Below are positions 17,290 through 26,790 of a stretch of 44,049 nt of DNA, one piece after another; position 1 is the first letter of the stretch; each line of letters starts with the position of its first letter. The translations under genes were made by a program, and so were the position numbers. The stretch is from contig NZ_MCRJ01000020.1 of the NCBI RefSeq assembly GCF_001720135.1, positions 1 to 44,049 on the forward strand, written 5' to 3'. This DNA is from Methylobrevis pamukkalensis. Its GTDB lineage: Bacteria; Pseudomonadota; Alphaproteobacteria; Rhizobiales; Pleomorphomonadaceae. The notes beneath the pieces are model-generated. The model had not been told where the DNA came from. It worked only from the letters and a program-made list of their open reading frames with translations, and did no database searches.

Positions 17290-17820
17290 ATGGCTGACAT
17301 AAATTTCTCGAAGGTCGCGACGACGATGCGGGACGAGACGGCGGCGGGTGCGGGGGCAACCGGACCGGCCGACGCGCCGGGGCATGTCGACCTGATCGAG
17401 CTGATCTTCTTCTCCTATCGCGACTTCGTCGGCGATGCCGACCAGCTGCTGGCGCGCTTCGGCTTCGGCCGCGCCCATCACCGGGTGCTGCATTTCGTCG
17501 AGCGCAATCCGGGCATGCGGGTGACCGACCTGCTCGACCTGTTGCGCATCACCAAGCAGAGCCTCGGCCGGGTACTCAAGCAGCTGGTCGACGAGGGCTA
17601 CATCGTCCAGACCCCCGGCGAGGTCGACCGCCGCCAGCGCCTGCTGACCACGACGCCGCGCGGCAGCCGGCTCGCCCGCGAGCTGATCGCCCTGCAGTCG
17701 CGCCGGATCGACCACGCGCTCGCCAGCCTGTCGCCGGCCGAGCAGCCGGCCGTCCGCCGCTTTCTGGAGGCGATGATCGGCGGCGGCGAGGGCGCGCCCC
17801 CCGCCGACGACATCGCCTGA
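17290..17820 (+). CDS. MarR-family transcriptional regulator (PetP-like)
   Basis: A 176-residue winged-helix regulator. FGRAHHRVLHFVERNPGMRVTDLLDLLRITKQSLGRVLKQLVDEGYIV is the helix-turn-helix and QTPGEVDRRQRLLTTTPRG the wing with the MarR DxRxR motif. Its position directly before an OmpR-type response regulator recalls petP-petR of Rhodobacter capsulatus; that identity is an inference. A dyad GTCA-7-TGAC (17284-17298) overlaps the start and could be an autoregulatory site. The RBS is poor; ATG 17326 is an alternative start. Divergent from ilvE across 284 bp that hold no gene. Confidence 0.85.
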   Translation: MADINFSKVATTMRDETAAGAGATGPADAPGHVDLIELIFFSYRDFVGDADQLLARFGFGRAHHRVLHFVERNPGMRVTDLLDLLRITKQSLGRVLKQLVDEGYIVQTPGEVDRRQRLLTTTPRGSRLARELIALQSRRIDHALASLSPAEQPAVRRFLEAMIGGGEGAPPADDIA

Positions 17821-17870
17821 CCCCATTCGCCTGAGCCGATCCGCCGAGCGCACAGCACGAGGAGCCGACG

Positions 17871-18602
<732 letters not shown>

Positions 18603-18609
18603 GGGCCCG

Positions 18610-20106
18610 ATGGCACCCGGCGACGAGACCCCGCGCGCCTCTCCCGGCGCCCTTCCCGGCGGAGATCCCGACGAGGGCCCCGACCTCGTCAGCCGCGCGC
18701 TCGACCGCTCGTCCGACGGGGTGCGCGTCCTGCGCCGGGGGCTGGCGCGGGTGATGCCCGCGCCGCTGGTGCGCGGCTGGCGGGCGCTGGCCCGCGCCGT
18801 CAACCGCCAGATGCCCAAGAGCCTGTTCGGCCGGTCGATGCTGATCATCGTGCTGCCGATGGTGATCCTCCTGGCCGTGCTGGCGCAGGTGTTCATCGAC
18901 CGCCATTACGAACTCGTCACCCGGCGCCTGTCCGACGCAGTGGGCCGCGAGGTGGCGAGCCTCGTCGACCTGATCAAGGCGGCGCCCGACGATGCGGCAA
19001 TCGCCACGGTCGACCGGGTCGCCACCACACGGCTCAGCATGACCGTGAGCTTCCAGCAGGGTGTGACCTTCGGCCCCCCGCCCGACCCGGGTTTCTCTTC
19101 CCTGCTCGACCGGACGCTCGCCAGCAGCCTGACCCGCCACATCGCCGAGCCGGTCCGGATCGACACCACCAGCTACGGCTCGCTGGTGGAAATCCGCGTC
19201 CTGCTGCGGGACGGCCTGCTGCGGATCATGGTGCCGCGCAACTTCGCCTATGCCTCGAACTCCCACATCTTCATCGTCTGGATGGTGGTGACGGCGCTGG
19301 TGCTGATCATCATCTCGATCATCTTCCTGCGAAACCAGATCCGGCCGATCCAGCGGCTGGCGCAGGCGGCCGAGATGGTCGGCCGCGGCCAGCCCCCGCC
19401 CAAGGACTTTGCGCCGTCGGGCGCCCGCGAGGTTCGCCAGGCGGCCCATGCCTTCATCGAGATGCGCCGCCGCATCGAGCGGCAGGTGGAGCAGCGCACC
19501 ACCATGCTCGCCGGCGTCAGCCATGACCTGCGCACGATCCTCACCCGATTCCGCCTCGAACTGGAGATGCTGCCGCCCGGCGAGGAAACCGAGGCGATGC
19601 GCGGCGACGTCGACATCATGCAGGCGATGCTGGAGGCCTATCTCGCCTTCGCGCAAGGAGTGGCCGACGAGGCGAGCGTGCTTTCCGATGTCGGCGATCT
19701 CCTCGGCGACATCGAGGCGATGATGCAGCGCGCCGGCCGGATCGTGACCGTCGACTGCCCGCCGGAGCTTGCCGCCCACCTGCGCCCGCTCGCCTTCCGG
19801 CGGATGATCGGCAATCTCGTCGGCAATGCCGCCCGCTTCGGCAGCCGCGTGACCGTGACCGCCGCCCGCCAGGGCGACTGGCTGACCGTGACCGTGGACG
19901 ACGACGGGCCGGGCATTCCGGAGGCCGAGCGCGAGGCGGTGTTCAGGCCGTTCCACCGGCTCGACGACGCCCGCAACCAGGACGTCGCCGGCTCCGGCCT
20001 CGGCCTCGCCATCGCCCGGGACATCGCCCTGTCCCACGGCGGCGACATCCGCCTGCTGTCGAGCCCGATCGGGGGATTGAGAGCGCAGGTGCGGTTGCCG
20101 GTGTGA
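18610..20106 (+). CDS. EnvZ-like sensor histidine kinase
   Basis: A 498-residue inner-membrane sensor. After a 70-residue cytoplasmic head come TM1 (SMLIIVLPMVILLAVLAQVF), a roughly 120-residue periplasmic part, TM2 (IFIVWMVVTALVLIIISIIF), HAMP (RNQIRPIQRLAQAAEMVGRG), then the H-box SHDLRTILTRFRLELE with His305, N-box RMIGNLVGNAARF, G1 DDDGPGIP and G2 GSGLGLAIARDIA. The HDLRTPLTR proline of EnvZ is Ile here, a form I associate with rhizobial homologues. Membrane topology and order resemble EnvZ. It presumably phosphorylates the upstream response regulator. Confidence 0.93.
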   Translation: MAPGDETPRASPGALPGGDPDEGPDLVSRALDRSSDGVRVLRRGLARVMPAPLVRGWRALARAVNRQMPKSLFGRSMLIIVLPMVILLAVLAQVFIDRHYELVTRRLSDAVGREVASLVDLIKAAPDDAAIATVDRVATTRLSMTVSFQQGVTFGPPPDPGFSSLLDRTLASSLTRHIAEPVRIDTTSYGSLVEIRVLLRDGLLRIMVPRNFAYASNSHIFIVWMVVTALVLIIISIIFLRNQIRPIQRLAQAAEMVGRGQPPPKDFAPSGAREVRQAAHAFIEMRRRIERQVEQRTTMLAGVSHDLRTILTRFRLELEMLPPGEETEAMRGDVDIMQAMLEAYLAFAQGVADEASVLSDVGDLLGDIEAMMQRAGRIVTVDCPPELAAHLRPLAFRRMIGNLVGNAARFGSRVTVTAARQGDWLTVTVDDDGPGIPEAEREAVFRPFHRLDDARNQDVAGSGLGLAIARDIALSHGGDIRLLSSPIGGLRAQVRLPV

Positions 20107-20140
20107 GGGGGGGACGACCCATTCGCCGACCCTGGAGGCG

Positions 20141-20977
20141 TCAGTCGCAACCTGCTCCGGTAACCTTGGTGGTCGCGAATATCTCAGCAATGAATTTCGG
20201 CGCCTTGCTGAAGAAACCGGGAGCGAAGTCGCCTTCCTGGAGGATCCCCTTCTCGGCAAGAGAGACGAGGCGGCGGCGAATGCGCGGGTCCGGAGCAAGG
20301 AACGCCGGATCGTCGGCACGCGGTTTCTGGTCGAAGTAATCGCTTCCCTCCGTGATCTTCGCGACAGTTTCATCGAACTCCTTGTCACGAAATCCAAATA
20401 TACTATTGTCGCGCATCATCTGCTCTTCCTGCTCTTTGCGCCATTCGGATTTCTGGACTTCAAGGTAGGACACGACAAGATCAACGATCCGGCCCTTCAC
20501 TTCGGGGTGGCACAGATCCGTCGCTGGACGCGTCATCGAACAGTCGACGTAGGATGCGACACGTCTGACGCCGACCGGTCCGTACATCCAGGCGACACGC
20601 GACGCATCACCGTCATGCATCCGGATGATCGATGCGAGATCGCTTGTGGCGGAGGCAAGGCACTTCCTGTGGATGGATGCTTCCGTTTCCTCCAGCTGCC
20701 CACCGCCGAAGCCGACAACCGTATGGAACTTCTCGGCATTGGGAACCTCGCCAACGGACTCCCATGAGCGTGCAAGCTGGTGACCGAGTTGGATGAAGAG
20801 GTAGTAGGTAAGCCCGGTGGAGGCGACCAGCAGCACGATGAACACCAGTAACAGGCGCGATGTCAGGGACACTCCCCCGGTGTGGTCCCGAGGCTCCTCG
20901 GGATCCATCTCCTTTGGCTGCTCGATCACCACTCTCGGCTTGGGGGCGACAACCACGCCGCGCTTTCCAAAGGACAT
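20141..20977 (-). CDS. Single-pass membrane protein of unknown function
   Basis: 278 residues starting MSFGKRGVVVAPKPRVVIEQP, a basic, Pro-rich cytoplasmic N-terminus, then one transmembrane helix (SRLLLVFIVLLVASTGLTYYLFIQL). The rest should be periplasmic: four cysteines, and a charged helical stretch (VSYLEVQKSEWRKEQEEQMM). I recall other rhizobial membrane proteins with an SFGKRG opening, but know no function. ATG 20977 is preferred over the longer frame to 21064 because GGAG lies about 8 bp upstream. The gene's GC content is visibly lower than its neighbours (more A/T third positions), so recent acquisition is possible. Confidence 0.7.
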   Translation of the reverse strand: MSFGKRGVVVAPKPRVVIEQPKEMDPEEPRDHTGGVSLTSRLLLVFIVLLVASTGLTYYLFIQLGHQLARSWESVGEVPNAEKFHTVVGFGGGQLEETEASIHRKCLASATSDLASIIRMHDGDASRVAWMYGPVGVRRVASYVDCSMTRPATDLCHPEVKGRIVDLVVSYLEVQKSEWRKEQEEQMMRDNSIFGFRDKEFDETVAKITEGSDYFDQKPRADDPAFLAPDPRIRRRLVSLAEKGILQEGDFAPGFFSKAPKFIAEIFATTKVTGAGCD

Positions 20978-21206
20978 CCGCTGTCTCCGCTGAACAGGTC
21001 GCGATGCACGGCCGTCCGTTCGCCGCGATCCTGCGATCGCGGCCGGGACGTCGCTCTCCGGCACTTGAAGTCATCGACGAAGTGGCGCTGCACCCGCAGC
21101 AGCAACGACTGATTGCACAACCTATGCGAAAGAAAATGAAAGGCAGATTAACGTCATACCTTGGAAAATGAGGAGATCGGCGCTGAAGGCGAGGCGATGC
21201 ACCCCC

Positions 21207-21560
21207 TCAGAACAGCCGCCCACCCAGCGGCACGTCCTGGTCCGGGGTGATCAGCACGACCTCCCCGTCCGCGTCGGGGACGCCGAGGGTCAGGACTTCG
21301 GAGATCGACTTGCCGATCTGCTTGACCGGGAAGTTGACCACGCCGAGCACGCGGCGGCCGATCAGGCTGTCCGGCGTGTAGTGTTTCGTGATCTGCGCCG
21401 AGGTGCGTTTGACGCCGATCTGCGGACCGAAGTCGATCTTCAGCTTCAGCGACGGCTTGCGCGCGCCCTCGTTGACCTCGGCCTCGACGACGACGCCGAC
21501 GCGGATGTCCACTTTCAGGAAGTCGTCGAAGGTGATCAGGGGGACGGCGGCACTGTCCAT
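21207..21560 (-). CDS. csaA: CsaA-like tRNA-binding (OB-fold) protein
   Basis: A 117-residue protein consisting of one EMAP/Trbp-type OB fold: FDDFLKVDIRVGVVVEAEVNEGARKPSLKLKIDFG, KRTSAQITKHYTPDSLIGRRVLGVVNFPVKQIG, SEVLTLGVPD...VVLITPDQDVPLGGRLF. This is the full length of CsaA, a dimeric tRNA-binding protein with chaperone-like activity in Bacillus. ATG 21560 is preferred to 21617: GGAG is correctly placed upstream and the length fits the family. Confidence 0.9.
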   Translation of the reverse strand: MDSAAVPLITFDDFLKVDIRVGVVVEAEVNEGARKPSLKLKIDFGPQIGVKRTSAQITKHYTPDSLIGRRVLGVVNFPVKQIGKSISEVLTLGVPDADGEVVLITPDQDVPLGGRLF

Positions 21561-21698
21561 CGCGGGCTCCGGGGTGTGAGGACGAGGGGCGGACCGCAGA
21601 TCCGCCCGGTTGTCCATGGAGTTAGCCGCAAAGTGCGCGGATGGCCAGAGGGATCGGGGCCGGAGGGATGGAGCCGGCGGGATGCGCGGACGGGGGTG

Positions 21699-22384
21699 TC
21701 AGATCCCCTCGCCCGCGGCCGCCTCGCCGGGTGTGGCCGGCGGAACCGGCGTGGCTTTCGGCGGCGTCTTGCGGCGGCCGGCGACGCGGCAGGCGATCCG
21801 CTCGGCAAGGCCGGCGGCCTTGTCGGCGCAGCCGAGCCAGCGCTCGCCGCGGCGCAGCCCCTTGTCCACGGCGATCATCGTCGCCGACAGGCCCGGATCG
21901 GCGTCGTTCAGCCAGGCTTCCATGGTGCGGGTCCAGACGGCGGCAAGGCCCTGCGCCCGCAGGAGCCGGGCAGTCCCGGCCGGTCGGTGGCGGCCGCGAC
22001 CATCATCCATCGCATCGAGGTGACCGCAAGGCCGTTCAGCGCCAGCGCCAGCGCCGGATCGCGCCGGGCGGCGAGCAGCAGCTTCTTCACGGCGGTCTTG
22101 TGCGGGGCGATCACGTCGAGCCGGCGCATCAGCACGTCGAACAGACGCTCGCGCGCCGGCTCGGCGGCCATCTCCGGATCGATCGCCTCCAGCACCGCCA
22201 TGTCGGTCCGGCGCATGAACTCGGCGAGAATGGCGAGGCGGCCGTCATAGTCGGCACGCAGCTCGGCCGGCGACAGGCCGGCGTCCGCCGCAACGTCCGC
22301 AAGGGTCAGCGCCTCCCAGCCGCCATCGGCAAGCCGCTGGAGAAAGGCCTCGACGATCTTCTGCCGCTGGTCCGTGCTGGTCAT
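21699..22384 (-). CDS. TetR/AcrR-family regulator, frameshifted at about 21965
   Basis: The N-terminal frame gives MTSTDQRQKIVEAFLQRLADGGWEALTLADVAADAGLSPAELRADYDGRLAILAEFM, the TetR helix-turn-helix. The chain then runs to MMVAAATDRPGLPG and continues in another frame with LLRAQGLAAVWTRTMEAWLNDADPGLSATMIAVDKGLRRGERWLG, a ligand-domain end like that of rhizobial TetR proteins. The minus strand GGCTCCTG is probably GGCCTCCTG. One added base gives 229 codons. GAGGAG precedes the ATG at 22384. The gene is divergent from the amidase, which it may control. Confidence 0.8.
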
Positions 22385-22626
22385 GACGATCTCCTCGGTT
22401 GCCGCAAACGGTCGCCGCCCGCGGGCGGCATGCGCGCCATGATCAAGAGATAGGGGACCGGAGGTCGCCGTGCACCCCCCTTGTGCAGACGCCGCGCGAA
22501 GGGCGCCGGCCGCAAGATGCCTGCCGTCACGGTATCCCCGCAAACCGGCGAGGGGCATGGAAAGGCACGGCCATTGCATGCAATTCTGAGATTACCTTTG
22601 TGAATCAAGCCAACGAGGACCGCAGG

Positions 22627-24045
22627 ATGAGCACCGAACCGCTGTACTACCGTTCCGCGACCGAGCTTGCCGGCCTGCTCCGCGCCCGCGAGATCTCCGC
22701 CATCGAGGTGATGAAGGCCTTCCTCGGCCGGATCGAGGAGGTCAATCCGAAGCTGAATTCGATCGTCACCCTGATGCCGGAAAGCGCGGCGCTGGCGCTC
22801 GCCGAGGAGGCCGACCGCAAACTGGCCGCCGGCGATCCGGCCGGCATCCTCCACGGCCTGCCGACCGCCGTGAAGGACCTCAACAAGGTGAAGGGCTTTC
22901 CGACCAGCTACGGCACCCGTGCCTTTGCCGAGGCCGCTCCGGAAACCGAGGACGCGCTGTTCGTCAAACGCCTGCGCAGCGCTGGCGCCCTCGTCATCGG
23001 CAAGACCAACACGCCGAGCTTCGGCGTCGGCACCCTCGCCTTCAACGAGGTCCATGGTGTCACCCGCAATCCCTGGGACCTCGCCCTGCACGCCGGCGGA
23101 TCGAGCGGCGGCGGCGCGGCGGTGGCCGCCGGCATGCTGCCGATCGCCGACGGCGGCGACAGCGGCGGCTCGATCCGCTACCCCTCGTCCTTCTGCAACA
23201 CGGTCGGGCTGCGCACCTCGCCGGGCCGCGTGCCCTTCGAGGCGGTCGGCGACGGCTGGACGCCGCATGTGGTGCTGGGGCCGATGGCCCGCTCGTCGCA
23301 GGATGCCGGCCTGCTGCTCGCCGCCATGGCGGGGGCCTCCGACGTCGCGCCGATCGGCCTTGCCGAGGATCCGGCGATCTTCCTGACGCTCGCCGACGTG
23401 GATCTCTCCGATGTGCGCATCGCCTGGAGCAAGGATGCCGGCGGCCTGCCGGTGTCGCCGGAAATGCGCGCCGCCTATGCCGGCGCCCGGGCGAGGCTGG
23501 AGAGCCTCGGCTGCACGATCGACGACGTGGAACTCGACCTCTCCACCGCCGACCGCGCCTGGGAGGCGATCGAGATGTTCGGCTTCTACACCGACGCGCC
23601 GGCGCTGGTGCACAGCCGGCCGGACCTGTTCCGCCCCGACTATGTGCGCAACATCCGCCAGGGCGCGGCCACCGACCCGGCGGAACTGGCGTTTGCCACC
23701 CGCGAGCGCACGGCGATCTTCCAGCGCACCGCCGCGCTGCTCCACGACTACGACGTGTTCGTGACCCCGGCAACGCCGGTGACCGCCCCGCCGGCCGAGG
23801 TGGAATGGGTGGCCGAAATCGACGGCACGGTGTTCGACCGCTACTTCCTGTGGCAGCGCATGGCGTGCCGGCTGACCATGACCGCCCATCCGATCCTCGT
23901 CACCCCCGGCGGCTTCACCGAGCGCGGCCTGCCCTTCGGTCTGCAGATGGTCGGCCGGATGCGCGGGGAACACGCCCTGCTCTCCCTCGGCCACGCCATC
24001 GAGACGGCCACCGGCTGGGCGGCGATGCGGCCGACGGGCATCTGA
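22627..24045 (+). CDS. Amidase signature (AS) family amidase
   Basis: A 472-residue AS enzyme. The Ser-cisSer-Lys triad is visible: Lys83 in TAVKDLN, the Ser pair 159-160 in GGSSGGG, and the nucleophile Ser182 in DSGGSIRYPSSF. Such enzymes hydrolyse small amides; the substrate is not predictable, and this is not GatA because the gatC/gatB context is absent. The frame is open far upstream, but the family N-terminus YRSATELAGLLRAREISAIEVM begins shortly after ATG 22627. It is divergent from the TetR gene; 242 bp between them. Confidence 0.92.
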   Translation: MSTEPLYYRSATELAGLLRAREISAIEVMKAFLGRIEEVNPKLNSIVTLMPESAALALAEEADRKLAAGDPAGILHGLPTAVKDLNKVKGFPTSYGTRAFAEAAPETEDALFVKRLRSAGALVIGKTNTPSFGVGTLAFNEVHGVTRNPWDLALHAGGSSGGGAAVAAGMLPIADGGDSGGSIRYPSSFCNTVGLRTSPGRVPFEAVGDGWTPHVVLGPMARSSQDAGLLLAAMAGASDVAPIGLAEDPAIFLTLADVDLSDVRIAWSKDAGGLPVSPEMRAAYAGARARLESLGCTIDDVELDLSTADRAWEAIEMFGFYTDAPALVHSRPDLFRPDYVRNIRQGAATDPAELAFATRERTAIFQRTAALLHDYDVFVTPATPVTAPPAEVEWVAEIDGTVFDRYFLWQRMACRLTMTAHPILVTPGGFTERGLPFGLQMVGRMRGEHALLSLGHAIETATGWAAMRPTGI

Positions 24046-24111
24046 GGCGGGCGGTGATGGAGGGCTGAGACAGGAGGGCGCGGGGCCAAGAGGCGCTGCG
24101 CAACCCCTCGG

Positions 24112-24240
24112 TTGTCATCCCCGGCAAGCCGAGCGACAGCTCGGGTTGGGAAGGGGATCCAGAAGGCAGCTTTTGAATTCCGTAGCCGGCTTCTGGATCC
24201 CCTTCCCGTCGGCGCTGCGCGCCGCCGCCGGGGATGACAA
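24112..24240. repeat. Nested palindromic element, family C
   Basis: The outer arms are perfect 14-mers: TTGTCATCCCCGGC at 24112-24125 and its complement at 24227-24240. The inner arms are perfect 18-mers: GGGAAGGGGATCCAGAAG at 24148-24165 and its complement at 24190-24207. The whole can fold into a long cruciform. It lies between the convergent amidase and proC genes and may act as a bidirectional transcript end. Single copy in this window, but of the type repeated in Rhizobiales genomes. Confidence 0.85.
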
Positions 24241-24266
24241 GTACCGCGGACCAGCCACCGTCCGCT

Positions 24267-25088
24267 TCAGCCCCCCGCGAGTTCCCTCGAACGGCGGGTG
24301 GCGGCGGCGACGGCCTTTTCCATCAGCGGGCCGAGGCCGTCCTCGGCCATCAGCACCTGCAGGGCGGCGAAGGTGGTGCCGTTCGGCGAGGTGACGTTCT
24401 CGCGCAGGGTGGCGGCGGGCAGGGGCGACATGCGCAGGAGTTCGCCGGAGCCGACCACGGTCTGGCGGGCAAGCTTCTCGGCAAGATCGGCCGGCAGGCC
24501 GGCGGCGCGGCCCGCCGCGGCCAGCGCCTCGGCGAGGAGGAACACGTAGGCCGGACCGGAGCCGGACACGCCGGTGACGGCATCGATCAGCGCCTCGTCG
24601 TCGATCCACGCCGTCTCGCCGACCGCGTTCATCAGCGCGGTGACGAGCGCGCGGTCGCCCTCGCTCACCGCCGCATTGCCGACGCAGACCGACATGCCGC
24701 GCCCGACCTGGGCCGGCGTGTTCGGCATCACCCGCACCACCGGCCCGGCGCCGAGCCCGGCCGAAAGGGTGGCGAGCGTGGTGCCGGCGGCAACCGAGAC
24801 CGTGACCGTGCGCGGCCCGAGCACGCGGCTGGCGGCATGCAGCACCGAACCCATGATCTGCGGCTTGACGGCGAGCACCACCACCGCCGGCGTGAGGCCG
24901 ATGTCCTCCAGCCGGGCGGCGTGGCTGACGCCGCGCAGGGTGAAGGTTTCCGCCAGCGGCGACAGCGTCGGGTCGACGATCGTCACCGACGCCGGGTCGA
25001 GCCCCTGGTCGAGCCAGCCGTCGAGCATGGCGCCGCCCATCTTTCCGGCGCCGACGAGAACGAGGGGAGCGGCGGTGGCGAGCGACAT
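24267..25088 (-). CDS. proC: Pyrroline-5-carboxylate reductase
   Basis: 273 residues. N-terminal Rossmann domain LVLVGAGKMGGAMLDGWL, VVLAVKPQIM, RVMPNTPAQVGRGMSV, and the C-terminal dimerisation domain with DAVTGVSGSGPAYVFLLAEALA (active-site region) and TSPNGTTFAALQVL, the ProC signature. It makes L-proline from pyrroline-5-carboxylate with NAD(P)H. Start MSLATAAPLVLVGAG at 25088. Downstream of the YbjN-like gene but separated from it by a terminator. Confidence 0.95.
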   Translation of the reverse strand: MSLATAAPLVLVGAGKMGGAMLDGWLDQGLDPASVTIVDPTLSPLAETFTLRGVSHAARLEDIGLTPAVVVLAVKPQIMGSVLHAASRVLGPRTVTVSVAAGTTLATLSAGLGAGPVVRVMPNTPAQVGRGMSVCVGNAAVSEGDRALVTALMNAVGETAWIDDEALIDAVTGVSGSGPAYVFLLAEALAAAGRAAGLPADLAEKLARQTVVGSGELLRMSPLPAATLRENVTSPNGTTFAALQVLMAEDGLGPLMEKAVAAATRRSRELAGG

Positions 25089-25137
25089 GGGAACAACCTC
25101 GTGGACATGGCGCGGCGGACGGTCACCGGCGCGAAAC

Positions 25138-25172
25138 AAGAAAAAAGGCCCCCGCCGAATGGCGGGAGCCCT
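25138..25172 (-). terminator. Rho-independent terminator of the YbjN-like gene
   Basis: On the minus strand GGGCTCCCGCC folds with GGCGGGGGCC over ATTC and is followed by TTTTTTCTTG. It separates the YbjN-like gene from proC. Confidence 0.8.
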
Positions 25173-25252
25173 TGATAGCCTTGATCGGGAGGGAACGGGA
25201 ACCGGTTTCTGCCGCAGGTCCAGCCCTGGCCAACGCCTGCGGCTCGCCGGGG

Positions 25253-25753
25253 TCACGCCTCGCCGACGGTCTCGATCATCGCCATGTCCAGCGATTCGCG
25301 GGCGGTCTTGCCGGCCCAGACCACGAACTGGAACGCCTGGTAGAAGCGCTCGCAGGTCTCCAGCGCGGTCTCCAGCATCCGGCCGATCTGCTCGTCGGTC
25401 GCCTCGAGGCAGCCGGCGAGCAGCAGCCCGTGCCGGTACATCACCACGCCCTCGTCCTGCCAGAGATCGAAATGACCGATCCAGAGCTGCTCGTTGACCA
25501 GCGACAGCAGCCGCACGACCTCGGTGCGCCGTGCCTCGAGCACCTTGATGTCGAAGGCGCAGGCGAGATGCAGCGATTCCAGCTCTTCCATCCACGTGAA
25601 CGACACATGGTAGTCGCACCAGTGGCCGGTGACGGACACGGTGATCTCCTCCTCGCCGGACCGCTCGAAGGTCCAGTCGTTGTGGGCGGCGATCAGCTCG
25701 ATGTTGTCCACGGGATTTGCGGGGCGTTCGGTCGAGATATCGATGAGGGTCAT
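25253..25753 (-). CDS. YbjN domain-containing protein
   Basis: 166 residues, no signal peptide or membrane segment. MTLIDISTERPANPVDNIELIAAHNDWTFERSGEEEI..., HVSFTWMEELESLHLACAFDIKV, VNEQLWIGHFDLW, GVVMYRHGLLL and the end CERFYQAFQFVVWAGK match the alphaproteobacterial YbjN-like family, which has a type-III-chaperone fold and no firm function. GGAGG before the ATG. It belongs to the proC-YbjN-ubiK neighbourhood conserved in Rhizobiales. Confidence 0.85.
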   Translation of the reverse strand: MTLIDISTERPANPVDNIELIAAHNDWTFERSGEEEITVSVTGHWCDYHVSFTWMEELESLHLACAFDIKVLEARRTEVVRLLSLVNEQLWIGHFDLWQDEGVVMYRHGLLLAGCLEATDEQIGRMLETALETCERFYQAFQFVVWAGKTARESLDMAMIETVGEA

Positions 25754-26292
25754 GGCGACCTCCAGAGGTTGCGACTGACGAGACCGTGCCCGGCCGGGCC
25801 GGACCCGGGCAGGAGCCTCTGACCAACCGGCTGCAGACTCGGCATCGTCACGGCGGACGACGCCCGGACCTGCAGGCCGGCCACCGGCCACGGCCGAAAC
25901 GGATCAACGGATCCGGTCCCCGCACCGCGGCCACTCTTTCCACGCCGGCTGACCGCCGGCCGCAGAATCCGCATGCATCCCTCATGCGCACCGGCCCCGA
26001 TGCCCCGGACGGGGCGCTGCCGCAAGGCACGGGCCGAAGCGCGAATCCGAACTTCCTGAAGACTATAGAGCGCCCCCGGAAATTTACGAATGGTTAACGC
26101 GGCCCGGATCGCGGTGCGGTGGACAACCGCATGTGGAATGGCGGCAGACGTGGCACATCGGCCACAGCGGAAGAGCAGGAAGCCGCGGGACGCCGGTCGG
26201 CGGCAGGGCACGCCTGAACCCCTGCCGGCGGACGGACCGCACGCGGCAGACGCCTTGCAGACGTGGGAACCGGGACGAATCGCGGAACCGTC
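25754..26292. other. Gene-free stretch between the YbjN-like gene and ubiK
   Basis: About 540 bp with no convincing coding frame, RNA gene or terminator. The region 26055-26100 is AT-richer (GAAAATTT-like and GGTTAAC) and could hold the promoter of the YbjN-like gene on the minus strand. Short GC palindromes near 25790-25805 and 25873-25890 are seen, but none is convincing as a regulator. Confidence 0.35.
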
Positions 26293-26588
26293 TCAGGCAC
26301 CGTCGACCGGCTCGTCCGGCAGCGGGCCGGCACCGGTGGCAGTCGGCAGCCTCGCTTCCAGATCCTCGATGCGGCGGGTCAGGCGCTCGACCTCGGCAAG
26401 GGCCTTCACCGCCAGTTCGCGGACGATCTCGATATCCTCGCGCTTGGCAAGGTCCATCTCGGAGACGAACCGTTCGCCCTGCGAACGGAACATGGTCTCG
26501 ACCTCGCGGCGGGCGCCCTGCGCGCGCCGGCGGCGTCGGTCATCAGCTTGGCAAACTCGTCGAACAGGCGGCCCTGGGTCTGGGTCAT
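26293..26588 (-). CDS. ubiK: Accessory factor UbiK family protein (BMFP), frameshifted at about 26523
   Basis: A small coiled-coil protein, 98 residues once repaired. Frame one: [22 protein letters not shown]; frame two: [58 protein letters not shown], the characteristic KREDIE and RIEDLEARL of the family. UbiK helps the ubiquinone biosynthesis complex, associating with membranes. The lesion replaces GCGGCGCAG by GCGCGCAG on the minus strand; one added G gives 99 codons. It is divergent from lgt across 200 bp. Confidence 0.85.
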
Positions 26589-26790
26589 CGTCGTCTCCGT
26601 GACATGTCATCCGCGCAGGTTGGCCGGGCAGTGTCCGGCGGCGCGGCGCTTTCCTGCAAGATGGGCGGTCGGGCGCGTCAACGCAAGGCGGCCGATCCGG
26701 GGGAGACGGGGCGGAGGCCCTGCCCGGCTTGACGCGGGCCCGCGCTTTCGACCAACGTGCCGCCGCCCGCGACCGGAGACGACACGCCCC

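Noticed and set aside
25754..26292. tRNA or other structured RNA gene
   Set aside because: No cloverleaf or conserved RNA motif could be recognised.
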